Assembly: GCA_030674155.1 (NCBI GenBank)
Contig: CM060336.1
Location: 2,110,694-2,133,193 of the forward strand
Source: Stramonita haemastoma
Taxonomy: Eukaryota; Mollusca; Gastropoda; Neogastropoda; Muricidae
Length of the DNA: 22,500 nt
Direction of reading: 5' to 3'
Below the pieces are notes generated by a model. That model was not told the DNA's origin. It did no database searches and saw nothing but the letters and a program-made list of their open reading frames with translations. Of the stretch, positions 10,370 to 19,731 are shown in pieces. Positions within the stretch are counted from its first letter, which is position 1. Every line of letters begins with the position of its first letter. Position numbers and translations under genes: made by a program.

Positions 10370-12283
10370 AGTGGAATAGGACGGGATGCTACCAGCCTGT
10401 TTTGTCCCATGTTTTGGGAAAAAAGTGCTTTATTTTTGGGAGAGGGGGTGTTGTAATATTGTTATAATTATTCATATAGGTACAGCAAGGTTTTGTTATA
10501 TTACCTTCACGGTATAGACCACCCTTCCTTCTGAAAAACCTGCTAGATTCAATCCTTTTCGGAGCTGTGGTGTCGCCACATGTCTGGCACCATGCATATC
10601 AAAAACTGCAGGTGAAGTGTGTATGCTTACAATACCTACTCTCTTGGTGTCAGGGACTCTAATACCAAGCAAAAGTAGGGTAGAACAGGACTGAAATCAG
10701 CCTTTTCCCCCCTTTTTAAAAAAATAAAAAAGCGTCTTTTGATTAAGGGAGGGGGGTGTTGAAATATTATTATAATTAATCATATGGGTACCCAAGGTTG
10801 TGTTATATTACCTACACTGTATAAACTGCCTTTCCTTCCACAAACTTGCTAGATTCAAGCCTTTTCTGAACTGTGGTGTCGCCACATGTCTGGCCCCACA
10901 CATGCAAAAAGCAATGCAGGTGAAGTGTGTTTGCATACAACACCCTTCTCTTTTTGTGCCGTGGGCTCTCTTACTGTGCAAAAAATGGAATAGGACAGGA
11001 CCCAAATCAGCCCCTGTTTTCCCATCTTTGGGGGAAAAAAAGCTGGTTATTTTTAGGAGAGGGGGGTGTTGTAATATTATATGATTATTTGTATGGTTAC
11101 ATAAAGATTTTGTTATATTGCCTACAATGTATAGACCACCTTTCATTCCAAAAACAATCTAGATTCAAGCCTTTTCGAGCTGAGGTGTCTCCAAATGTCC
11201 AGCACTACCCATATCAAAAATTGCAGTTGAAGCGTATATGCATACAACACCCTAGTCTCTTGGTGCCATGGGCTCTGTTACTGTGCAACAAGTGGAATAG
11301 GACAGTTCTCAAATCCAACGGTTTTGTTGTATCTTTTGGGAAAAAATGCAACATTTTTCTGTGAGGGAGATGTTGTAATAATTATTATGATGATTATTCA
11401 TATGGGTTCAGCAAGGTTTTGTTATATTGCCTACACTGTATAGACCGCCTTTCCCTCCCACAAACTTTCTAGATTCAAGTCTTTTTGGAGCTGTGGTGTT
11501 GCCAAATGTCAGGGCCATGCATATTTAAAAAATGCAGGTGAAGTGTGTATGTATACAATACCCTACTCTCTTGGTGCAGTGGGCTCTAATATTGTGCAAA
11601 AAGTAAGGTAGAAGGGTACTTAAGCCCCCCCTCCCTCGTTTTTTTTCCTTTAAAAAAACAAACAAAAACGCTCCTTTTTTACAAAGAGGAGTGTTTGAAT
11701 ATTATCATTATTCATATGGGTACTCTAAGGTTTTGTTATATTGCCTACACTGTATAGACCCCTTTCCTTCTGGCAAACTTGCTAGATTCAAGCCTTTTCA
11801 GAGCTGTTGTGTCGCTACATATCTGGGATGTGTGTTTCCATATAACACCCTACTCTCTTGGTGGCTGGGCTCTCTTACTGCGCAAAACATGGAATAGGAC
11901 AGGACTCAAACGTTAAACCAGCCTGTTTTGTCCCATCTATCGATAAAAAAGACGCCTTATTTTTTTGGGGAGGAAGGTGTTGTATTGTTATTATGAATAT
12001 TCATATGGGTATCCAAGGTTTTTCTAATATTGCCTACACTGTATAGACCCCCTTTCCTTCTGAAAAACTTGCTAGATTCAAGCCCTTTCAGAGCTGTGGT
12101 GTTGCCAGATGTCAGAGCCATGCATAAAAAAAAAATGCAGTTGTGTGTATACATAAAATACTATACTCTCTTGGTTTGGTGGTCTCTGTTACTTTGCAAA
12201 ATGAGGGGTAGGACGGGAAACAAACCCTGTTTTGTGAAAGCTTTTGGAAAAAGGGGCCTTATTATTTTTTTTAGGAGCGGGAT

Positions 12284-12299
12284 ATGTGTGCTCACACAT
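12284..12299. other. Perfect inverted repeat at the subfamily boundary
   Basis: ATGTGTG-CT-CACACAT: a 7-bp perfect stem with a 2-nt loop, at the point where the main satellite text gives way to the GT-rich leader of the diverged subfamily. A chance origin from GT/CA-rich DNA is quite possible. Confidence 0.6.
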
Positions 12300-14395
12300 T
12301 TTTAGGCTGGTGTTTGTGTGTGCTTATTCTTGTGTCTTTGCATTTGGTAGAGACCCTAGCCTTTGCTGCAGTGCATCATACTGTCGTATAATATGGTTAG
12401 TAGTGTGGGTACGCTAGGTTTTATTATATTGCCTACATTGTATATACTGCCTTTCCTTCCGACAAACTTGCTAGATTCAAGCCATTTTGGACCTGTGGTG
12501 TGGCCACATGTTGGGGGCACCACCATCATAATGGGACCCAGGTCAAAGGCCTTTTCTTGCACCAACTTCAGACATAAAGCCCACATTCCCTTAAGTAGTT
12601 TTGGGTTCAGTCATTATTGCTTTGTGGCCCTGTGTTTTGCTGTGGTGCACCATACTGTGTATTGTCATTATTATCATGGTTGGACTGTTACATTTTTATT
12701 GTGTACCTACCCATTTTCATTCCAACAAACAGGCTTTATTCAAGCCAGGCTTCCGTCTTGGGGCAGTGGTGTGGCCACATGTCCAGATCCAGACATGTCA
12801 CAGATGGTAGAAGAGTGTGTTTGCAGACAGTGCAACTCTCTGGCTCTTTTGGGATCTGTTACTGTGAACAAATTGGGGTAGGATAGGCTAAAACCAGCTG
12901 TTTTGTCACATCTTAAAAAACAACAACAAAAAAACCCACCACCTGTTTCTTGAGGGTGGTGTGTATGCATACCCTCAGGCACCGGCATGCTTGTGTTTGT
13001 GTGTGCAAGGTTCTTTTGTTTGTGCTCGTGTTTCTGTGTGCAGGGGCTTTTTGTTTGTGCTGGTGTTTGTGTGTGCAGATTTGTTTTTTGTACAATTGGT
13101 GGCAGCCCTGCACCTTGCAGTGGTGCACCATATTATTTTATATTGTCATTATTATCATGTGTACTGCTACATTTTCATTTTGTACATTGTACCCACTTTC
13201 CTCCCAAAACTGCCTTTATTCAAGCCAGGCTACTGTCTTTAGAGCAGTAGTCTTGCAACAAGTCCAGCTCCACACATTTCAAAGATGCTGGTAGAGTGTG
13301 TATGCATACAGTACAGCACGCTCTTGGTGCTGTGGGGTCTGTTACTGTGCGAAAGTCAGGTAAGATGGGACTGAAACTGGCCCATTTTGTCACATCTCTT
13401 TAAAAAATACACCTTTTTCTTCAGGGGGTGGGTATGGGGTACATGCCGGTGCTCTTTGTGTGTGTGTTTTTTTCTTGTGTGTGCTGTGTGTGTGCATGTG
13501 TGTGGGGCCCTGCATTTTGCTGTGGTGCATCATATTATTGAATGTTGTTTCATGTGTATTGCTACATTTTATTGTGTACATTGTACTGGCTTTGGTTCCT
13601 ACAAACTTGCTATATTCAAACCAGGCTGCTATCTTTGGGGCTGTGGTGTGGCCACAAGTCCATGCCAGGTATTTCAAAGATGCTAGTAGAGTGTGTATGC
13701 ATGCAGTACAGCATTCTCTTGCCATGGGGTCTGTTACTGTACAAGAGTTGGGGTGTGACTGTTTTCAAAGGGCCCTTTATATAAAATCTTTTGGAATAAA
13801 GGTTGTTGGGTTTGTTTTTTTTAGGGAAATGGGTATGCATGTGGTACACACACCATATTTATGTTTGTGCTTTTCTTGTGTGTGTGGCAGAGGCCCTGCA
13901 CGTTGCTGTGGTGCATCATATCATTGAATATTGTCATTATAATTATATTTACTGCTGCTTTTTATTGCGTACACTATACCAGCGTTTATTCAAACAAACT
14001 TGCTATATTCAAGCCAAGCTCTGCTCTTGGGCAGGTCTTGGTGTCACCACAAGTCCAGTGCCATGCATTTCAAAGATACTAGTAGAGTTTGTATGCATAC
14101 AGTACAGCAATCTCTTGGTGCCTTGGGGTCTATTACTGTGCACAAGTCAGGGTAAGACAGTGCCGACACTGGCCCTTTCTGTCTCATCTTTTCGAAAAAA
14201 AAAAGCGCCTATTTTGACAGGGATGGGTATGCGAGTTGTTTTGGTGTGTAGGTTTTCTTGTGTGTGTGCATGTAGCAGCGACCTCCTGTGGCCATCATTT
14301 TGTTGTATATTGTCATTATTTACATGTGTACTCCTATGTTTTATTGTGTACATTGCACCAGATTTTGTTCTGACAAACTTGCTATATTCAAGCAG
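12284..14395. repeat. Satellite array, diverged subfamily of mostly longer units
   Basis: About five units with anchors near 12493, 12764, 13245, 13641 and 14035, plus a broken end at 14395. They keep recognisable blocks of the main unit: CAAACTTGCTATATTCAAG, TGTGGTGTGGCCACA, GTGTATGCATAC, TCTCTTGGTGC, TCTGTTACTGTG and TTTTGTCACATCTTT. They add a GT-rich leader (TGTGTGTGC-type) and a block with GCTGTGGTGCATCATATTAT and TGCTACATTTTATTGTGTAC in place of part of the main unit. Anchor spacing rises from 271 bp to about 395-480 bp. The long open frames here, up to about 290 codons including the adjoining microsatellite, are Cys/Val-rich GT translations with no family signal. Confidence 0.85.
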
Positions 14396-14416
14396 CAGGA
14401 AAGGAAGACAGCCTTT

Positions 14417-14798
<382 letters not shown>

Positions 14799-14804
14799 AG
14801 CTCT

Positions 14805-14995
14805 TGATTGTAGAAAAAGCCACTCTGATGGCAAAACAAATACAGCTGCAGACAAGAACAAGAAAAAAAATAATAGGAGGCCTGCACTTGTGGCCATGTT
14901 CTCTCCCGGGAAGAACAGCCTGAATTTCATGCAGAGAAATATGCTATGACAAATTTGTATACATAAATAAATGAATAGATAAGTAAATAAATAAA
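14805..14995 (+). mobile_element. 5'-truncated SINE fragment next to the microsatellite
   Basis: Begins near TTGTAGAAAAAGCCACTCTG and continues with CCTGCACTTGTGGCCATG, a GAACAGCCTGAATTTCATG block, CAGAGAAATATGCTATGACA and an ATAA/ATAAATA tail (about 14960-14996). This parallels 10205-10369 block by block, so it is the 3' half of the same SINE family. It starts within a few bases of the (CTGT)n tract. Confidence 0.8.
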
Positions 14996-15057
14996 TCAGC
15001 AGCTTTACAGTGTGCTGCAGGTCTCTGTGTTCCCCCTCCCTCCCTCTCTCCCTCAGT

Positions 15058-15290
15058 CATGAGACTTTAAACCGAGGCCCCGTGTGCGAACGCACGCGGA
15101 ACATCTTGCGCACACGTTAAATCCTGTTCCGCTTTTCGTAAGAGTAGGCCATCGTGTGCCGGTGGGAACAGATGACAATGTTTACAAAACTGCATACACA
15201 CGGGGACCGGATGAAAAAAAGCACATGATTGCTTATTCTGTTATCCTCGATATAAAAGAATAAATAAAAAATAAAATAAAAAATAAATAA
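15058..15290 (+). mobile_element. 5'-truncated SINE, same family as 474-832
   Basis: Starts at ATGAGACTTTAAACCGAGGC and contains CGTTAAATCCTGTTCCGC, CGTAAGAGTAGGCC, CTGCATACACACGGGGAC, GGATGAAAAAAAGCACATGA and TTATCCTCGATATAAAAG. All of these have counterparts on the minus strand at 474-700. It ends in a degenerate (AAATA)n tail (about 15258-15290). The tRNA head with A and B boxes is missing. A pyrimidine-rich stretch (15030-15057) separates it from the preceding fragment. Confidence 0.85.
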
Positions 15291-15366
15291 GTCAGTCAGG
15301 TCTGTTATTATCCTGTAGTCAGTGGTGGAGGGGAAAGAACTGTTGTCAGTTACGCTGTCATTCTAG

Positions 15367-15432
15367 GATTACTTCCCTTACTTGAACTGCTCGTATGGTA
15401 GATTAGGTGCAGATAGCACATGTGGAAAATAA
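15367..15432 (+). pseudogene. Endonuclease-domain remnant, frame-broken from the RT ORF
   Basis: From 15367 a frame runs as far as the stop at 15430-15432. It includes a GRLGAD stretch (about 15397-15414) followed by a Cys-Gly-Lys, which fits the segment that normally precedes the conserved I-D-Y-V region of LINE endonucleases. The I-D-Y-V region itself lies immediately downstream in a frame offset by one base. The simplest reading is loss of one base in the A run at 15426-15429. The frame is closed upstream by a TAG at 15364-15366. This suggests the ATG at 15420 is not the element's native start. Confidence 0.55.
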
Positions 15433-18230
15433 CAAATGTTAGAGATAAAAGTGTTATTGACTATGTAATTGGTGATATTGAATTAATGCCTAAAGTCTCT
15501 AGTTTTGAAGTATGTGATTTTGACCCCTTATTGTCAGATATCCACTGTCCATTATATACCAGCTTTGTCATGTGTGAAACCCCTCATGCTGAAGTACACC
15601 ACATTCCTGTAACTAGCCCATCTGATGCTTCTGTACAGAAAACAACACAGCAAAAAATTGTATGGAGTAAAGAGAAGTTACATGAAAGTGGTGATGGAAC
15701 CCTTTGTGTGAATGATGAAGATTTATTGTGGTTGAATAATTTGGCTGACTCAGATTGTAATATCAGTGACATGTATAATGCAATGAAGAAAGTCATTTTT
15801 AACACTTGTGATAAATATGGTATGATAAAAGAAACATATCATCAGAAGAATATTCCCAAAGCACATGAAAAAAATAATAAGCCCTGGTTTGACCAGACAT
15901 GTAGACTTAGCAGAGAAAAATACAATAAAAAGAGAAATGCTTATATGAACAATAGAAATGATGAAAACCTCCAGTTAATGAAAACAGCTTGTAGACAATA
16001 CAAAGCCACAGTAAGAAGAGCTGAAAAAAGACATAAGAGAGACATGATTGACAGTTTAAAAACAATGAAATCCCATGATCCCAAAAAATACTGGTCTATA
16101 ATAAATAGAAAAAAACAAAACGCAGTGATAACACCCCCATTAAAGAAACTTGAAGAGCACTTCAAAGATCTCTGCAAAAACAATGCTGATATCCAGCAGA
16201 ATCAAGCCCAGGATGAAGAAATTGACAGACTGTTAGGAGACTTAACCAAAACAGATGAAGCAAGAACAATACTAAATGCACACTTCTCAATGGCAGAGCT
16301 CCGCGCTGTCATTAAAAAGTTAAGGAATAATAAAGCGCCTGGAATAGATGGAATTATTAACGAGACAATATGCTCTACTTTTGAACAGTTAAACCATTTC
16401 TGGTGCATACTGTTCAATAAGATTTTGGAAACAGGAGTATTCCCAGATGAATGGCTAACTGGTGTTATCATCCCTATTTATAAAAACAAAGGAGACAAAA
16501 GTGACCCAAACAATTACAGAGGAATCACTTTGTTGTCGTGTAGTGCTAAATTCTTTACCGCTATACTTAATGAAAGGTTGATAACATATACTGAGACTCT
16601 AAACATTCTCTCAGAAAATCAAGCTGGATTTAGACCTAATCATTCCACTACAGATCACATATTTGTTTTAAAATGTTTAAATGATCTCATAAGGAACAGG
16701 AAAAAGAAGCTATTCTGTGCTTTTGTGGATTATGAAAAGGCTTTCGACAAAGTGTGGCATAATGGTTTATGGATAAAACTTATAAGATCAGGTATTGGTG
16801 GCAAAGTTTTTAATGTAATTAGAAATATGTATAAAGGAATTGTCTCTTGTGTTTCTTCAAAGGGGTTGGTGTCAGAGGCATTTTCTGTCAACCAAGGTGT
16901 CCGACAAGGTGAAAACTTGTCCCCACTACTTTTTGCTCTTTATGTAAATGATTTAGAATCCTACCTGATCCAAAAAGGCTGCACTCCAGTTGACATAGGA
17001 CTTGATTTTGATGACAGAATCTCAGAGTACCTAAAAGTGTTGTTGATATTATACGCTGATGATACTGTAATATTTGCTGACTCTGAGGAGAAACTTCAGA
17101 AAGCGCTTTATGAATTAGAGGCTTACTGCAGTGAATGGAAACTAAAAATCAATTGTTCCAAAACTAAAGTAATGACATTTTGTGGTAGAAAAACAAACAA
17201 CCAGTATCCCTTTACACTAAATGGAAATATGCTGGAACATGTATGCAAATTTAAATATCTGGGACTGACGTTTAATTTCAATGGAAAATTCAATGTAACT
17301 GTTAAACAATTAAAAGACCAGGCAAGACGGGCAATGATGGCCCTATTAAGAAAAAGCAGACAGCTTCAGCTCCCAATCTCCTGTCAGCTTGACTTGTTTA
17401 ACTCACTGGTGTTGCCAGTACTGACATATGGCTGTGAAGTCTGGGGTAATAGTTGTACTGATATAGCTGAATCATTACATCTGGAATACTGCAAATATAT
17501 CTTACGATTAAAAAAGAGTACCCCTAACTGCTTTATATATGGTGAAACAGGCCGTTTCCCTTTGTTTATACACATTTACAGCCGTATGATAAAATTTTGG
17601 CACAAATTGTCTGTTGACCCAAGTAAAAAATACTCAGCCATTATGCTCCAGACACTGACAGAATGTTTCAATTTTCAAATACATAAAAATGATTGGCTAT
17701 GCAAAATTAAACATATACTTGATGAAAATGGACTATCCTTTGTATGGCATTATCCACAGTCAGTGTCTACAGCATGGCTGATAAATAACCTGTCCCAGAG
17801 ACTTAAAGATAGTTATATGCAAAAATGGGTAGAAAACTGTCGAGACTGCCAGAAGGCCAACAACTACACTTTGTATAAGCACCAGATATCCTTTGAACCC
17901 TACTTAGACAGCCTACCACTGTTGTACAGCCTGTCCATGTTAAAAATCAGAACGAGTAATCATAAACTACCAATAGAGAAAGGAAGATATGTAAATTTAC
18001 CACATGATGAAAGACTCTGTACTCTGTGTGATATGAACCGCTTAGGTGATGAATATCACTTTGTTATGGAATGCCCAGCATTGCAGAACTTACGCAACCA
18101 ATATTTACCTAGGTATTACACAAACCACCCAAACTTTTATAAATATGAATCACTAATGAAAATGGGTAACAGGAAAAAATTACTGAATTTTGCAAAATTC
18201 ATTAAACAAGGACTACAAATGTTTTCCTAA
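15420..18230 (+). CDS. LINE ORF2-like protein: partial endonuclease, reverse transcriptase, CCHC end
   Basis: A 936-residue frame; in an intact element it would nick target DNA and reverse transcribe element RNA at the nick. Residues 11-19 (SVIDYVIGD) and 39-43 (S-D-x-H-C) are the tail of the exonuclease/endonuclease/phosphatase fold. A lysine/arginine-rich linker follows. RT motifs appear in order: NNKAPGIDGI (303-312), NYRGITLLS (365-373), QAGFRP (401-406), FVDYEKAFDKV with catalytic Asp437 (435-445), NQGVRQGENLSP (491-502), and YADD with the catalytic Asp pair (545-548). Next come a thumb-like region and a C-terminal C-x2-C-x9-H-x4-C motif (867-885). No RNase H domain is evident. There is no internal stop or frameshift over 2.8 kb, suggesting a fairly young insertion. 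The ATG at 15420 is the first in frame, not necessarily the native start. No promoter is visible, so expression is doubtful. Confidence 0.9.
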   Translation: MWKITNVRDKSVIDYVIGDIELMPKVSSFEVCDFDPLLSDIHCPLYTSFVMCETPHAEVHHIPVTSPSDASVQKTTQQKIVWSKEKLHESGDGTLCVNDEDLLWLNNLADSDCNISDMYNAMKKVIFNTCDKYGMIKETYHQKNIPKAHEKNNKPWFDQTCRLSREKYNKKRNAYMNNRNDENLQLMKTACRQYKATVRRAEKRHKRDMIDSLKTMKSHDPKKYWSIINRKKQNAVITPPLKKLEEHFKDLCKNNADIQQNQAQDEEIDRLLGDLTKTDEARTILNAHFSMAELRAVIKKLRNNKAPGIDGIINETICSTFEQLNHFWCILFNKILETGVFPDEWLTGVIIPIYKNKGDKSDPNNYRGITLLSCSAKFFTAILNERLITYTETLNILSENQAGFRPNHSTTDHIFVLKCLNDLIRNRKKKLFCAFVDYEKAFDKVWHNGLWIKLIRSGIGGKVFNVIRNMYKGIVSCVSSKGLVSEAFSVNQGVRQGENLSPLLFALYVNDLESYLIQKGCTPVDIGLDFDDRISEYLKVLLILYADDTVIFADSEEKLQKALYELEAYCSEWKLKINCSKTKVMTFCGRKTNNQYPFTLNGNMLEHVCKFKYLGLTFNFNGKFNVTVKQLKDQARRAMMALLRKSRQLQLPISCQLDLFNSLVLPVLTYGCEVWGNSCTDIAESLHLEYCKYILRLKKSTPNCFIYGETGRFPLFIHIYSRMIKFWHKLSVDPSKKYSAIMLQTLTECFNFQIHKNDWLCKIKHILDENGLSFVWHYPQSVSTAWLINNLSQRLKDSYMQKWVENCRDCQKANNYTLYKHQISFEPYLDSLPLLYSLSMLKIRTSNHKLPIEKGRYVNLPHDERLCTLCDMNRLGDEYHFVMECPALQNLRNQYLPRYYTNHPNFYKYESLMKMGNRKKLLNFAKFIKQGLQMFS

Positions 18231-18640
18231 TTTTTTCTTCTCATATACTCATGCAACTACATAACCATGTATATACATATTGTATTGAAACAGTCATAAA
18301 ATTTTCTAGTCATGTTTCATTGTCTAACTGTTTCATTGTACTCACTACTGAAGTGAGACTTCTCCCCTCTCTAGTCTGATTTGTAAACACAGAGAGAGAG
18401 AGAATAGCCATTGTTATTTTCCTGTGTTCTTGAAGGATTGTATTATTCTTAATGTGTATGTGTTCTATTATTATAATTTTTATGTTGATGATGATGATGA
18501 TTATTGTCCTTTGTGCACATGTTTTGCTCTATCCTCTTGATAGCCATCATTGATTCCCAGATATGTCTACTCTTTGTTTCTCTGTAGCTCAGAGGAGTCA
18601 CCAGGAATCAAACACTGTGAATTGTAAATGTGTGAACTAG
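18231..18640 (+). other. LINE 3' untranslated region
   Basis: AT-rich sequence after the TAA stop, with short simple repeats (GA)n at 18390-18402 and (GAT)n at 18486-18500. It ends at TTTGTTTCTCTGTAGCTCAG then GAATCAAACACTGTGAATTG. That ending is closely paralleled at 19055-19117, which supports reading it as a LINE terminus. Confidence 0.6.
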
Positions 18641-18735
18641 CTTCTTGGTCAGATATAAGGGAAACAACTCGATATGACTGTCTAGTAGAGTGCAGTTATC
18701 CTTCGTAGATTGTTGATGATGTGATAATTCCCCCC

Positions 18736-19133
18736 CCCCTCTCCTGGAATGATTGTATTACTTATAATGTTTTGATTCTGTTCCCTGCCCCTTCTTTATA
18801 TAGCCTGATAGTGATGTTGATGCCTTATCTAGATATTGTTTCATTTTCCAACCAGTTATGGAACTTTTTGTTGTTACTCTCTTTAACCACTTCAGATACC
18901 AGTGCATAGGAAAGTACACATGTAATTTGCCATCTATATATAGCGCATTGGCCATAACAGTATATAACCATGTCTATTTTATTTTCATAAATATTGTCTC
19001 TTGTGTACTTTTGTTTTGCTCTTCCTCTTTATACCCGTCATTCATTCATGATATGCATGCTTTTTGTTTCTCTATAGCTCAAAAGAGTTAATGGGAATAA
19101 ACTATTGTGAATTGTGAATTGTGAATTGTGAAA
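18736..19133 (+). mobile_element. Second, related LINE 3' end with (ATTGTGA)n tail
   Basis: This stretch repeats the preceding 3' UTR at lower identity. GGAATGATTGTATTACTTAT parallels GAAGGATTGTATTATTCTTA at ~18433. CTTGTGTACTTTTGTTTTGC parallels CTTTGTGCACATGTTTTGCT at ~18509. TTTGTTTCTCTATAGCTCAA parallels the same phrase at ~18577. It ends with AATAAA (19096-19101) and about four ATTGTGA units (19104-19133). Either an independent, severely 5'-truncated relative inserted beside the first element, or the LINE's own 3' UTR contains a duplication. The small open frames here have no family signal. Confidence 0.65.
19096..19101 (+). promoter_or_regulatory. AATAAA polyadenylation-type hexamer at LINE 3' end
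   Basis: AATAAA lies three bases before the (ATTGTGA)n tail. This fits a LINE 3' terminus, although in AT-rich DNA the hexamer alone is weak evidence. Confidence 0.4.
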
Positions 19134-19162
19134 TCAAGGGAAAAAAATCCAAGTCATCTCTT

Positions 19163-19400
19163 CAATTGGTTGATTGTTTGATTTGATTAATTGATGGATT
19201 GATTGATGGATGGATGTTCTGATTGATCGATTGATTGATTGATTGATTGGTTTGATTGATTGATTTGATTGAACAAATGATTGATAGGTTGGTTCGCTGG
19301 TTGGCTCATTGATTTGGTGATACAGTTGGGAGTGGGAGCGAAAGAGAGATTGATTTATTGATTGATGGACAAATTGGTTGATTGATTGATTGATAAATAA
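19163..19400. repeat. Degenerate (ATTG)n tetranucleotide tract
   Basis: ATTG/GATT repeats with TTGG and TTTG variants, interrupted around 19310-19355 by a GA-rich stretch. It begins shortly after the (ATTGTGA)n tail and could have grown from it. Confidence 0.85.
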
Positions 19401-19439
19401 GGAATACAGAGAAGTATTGACAGATTTTTTTCATGGGTT

Positions 19440-19731
19440 TCTTGCCCTGAGAGGGGACTATCAATTCACTTCAAATACTTTATCATCTCACAACTGATTA
19501 GAGAAATCACAAGGGCTACAAGCCATACATAAAAACAGCAAACAGAAAACATGACAGAAAAACACAATACAGTATTCGTACATCAACAGGCACACATCAC
19601 GGGATAACAAGTAACCAAACATCAGCAATATCATAAATATTGTTCATTATCAGAACAACAGAGTTAGAAAGAGGTGGGAGGGGGAGGAAACACATCACAA
19701 GATAGCAAACAAACATCAGCAATATCATCAA
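19440..19731. other. Spacer with possible minus-strand LINE tail and a short duplication
   Basis: On the minus strand, GATAAAGTATTTGAAGTGAATT (about 19464-19485) resembles the AAAGTATTTGAATTGAATTG-type ends of some LINEs, but I cannot trace an element behind it. Separately, a ~40-bp phrase ending CATCAGCAATATCAT at ~19633 recurs ending at ~19728, about 95 bp away. No gene is supported. Confidence 0.35.

Larger units (their letters stand above)
1413..12283. repeat. Satellite array, main subfamily, ~305-bp unit, ~36 copies
   Basis: Imperfect head-to-tail units, all in one orientation. Reading plus strand, a typical unit holds in order: ACACTGTATAGACCGCC, ACAAACTTGCTAGATTCAAG, GCTGTGGTGTCGCCACATG, an A tract, ATGCAGGTGAAGTG, TGTATGCATACAATACCC, ACTCTCTTGGTGCC, GGAATAGGACGGGACTC, TTTTGTCCCATCTTTTGG, a G-rich run, then GTGTTGTAATATTATTATGA. 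CTGTGGTG-type anchors lie near 1421, 1729, 2049, 2592, 2908, 3216, 3509, 3948, 4261, 4533, 4761, 5082, 5392, 5702, 5979, 6287, 6602, 6926, 7243, 7566, 7875, 8179, 8486, 8783, 9094, 9398, 9707, 10014, 10565, 10871, 11180, 11491, 11804 and 12094. Two further units near 2310 and 3810 lack that block. Period is mostly 295-320 bp. Short frames recur because the unit recurs; their ends differ and frameshifts are common, so I call no gene. Confidence 0.95.
15365..18640 (+). mobile_element. 5'-truncated LINE (APE-type non-LTR retrotransposon)
   Basis: The element spans the end of an endonuclease domain, an RT, a C-terminal Cys/His motif and a 3' UTR. Endonuclease-like sequence is first visible at about 15367, in a different frame from the main ORF. 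Before that, from 15291, nothing LINE-like is visible. The first part of the endonuclease and any ORF1 are absent, as is typical of an incomplete target-primed insertion. The 3' end is taken near 18640, where GAATCAAACACTGTGAATTG matches the terminus of the related copy ending at 19133. The flank before 15365 holds a SINE tail. No target-site duplication was recognised. Clade assignment is open: the Cys/His motif and short-repeat 3' tail occur in several LINE clades. Confidence 0.85.

Noticed and set aside
1530..11910. Unit motif GGGACTCAAACC as the reverse complement of a tRNA B box, hinting at a SINE origin of the satellite
   Set aside because: The B-box match is imperfect (TTTGAG rather than TTCGA) and no A box lies ~30-40 nt upstream on the same strand.
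1460..12130. GCAGGTGAAGTG in each unit as a possible 5' splice donor
   Set aside because: CAG|GTGAAG fits the donor consensus loosely, but there is no coding exon before it and no convincing acceptor partner.
1413..12283. CRISPR-like array
   Set aside because: Units are ~305 bp of continuous homologous sequence with no short repeat/unique spacer alternation, and the window is eukaryotic.
1415..12305. Recurring short frames in the array with a shared motif like CKKWNRTGLK, on the plus strand, and matching minus-strand frames
   Set aside because: They recur because the DNA unit recurs. Frame ends differ between units, indels shift the frame, start codons are not conserved, and unit length is not a multiple of three. 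No protein family signal.
1413..14395. CENP-B-box-like motif marking a centromeric satellite
   Set aside because: I looked for a CENP-B-box-like core around TTTCCTTCCGACAAACTTG and found only weak similarity. No basis for a centromere claim.
15584..17575. Minus-strand frames inside the LINE ORF
   Set aside because: Shadows of the RT coding strand with no family signal.
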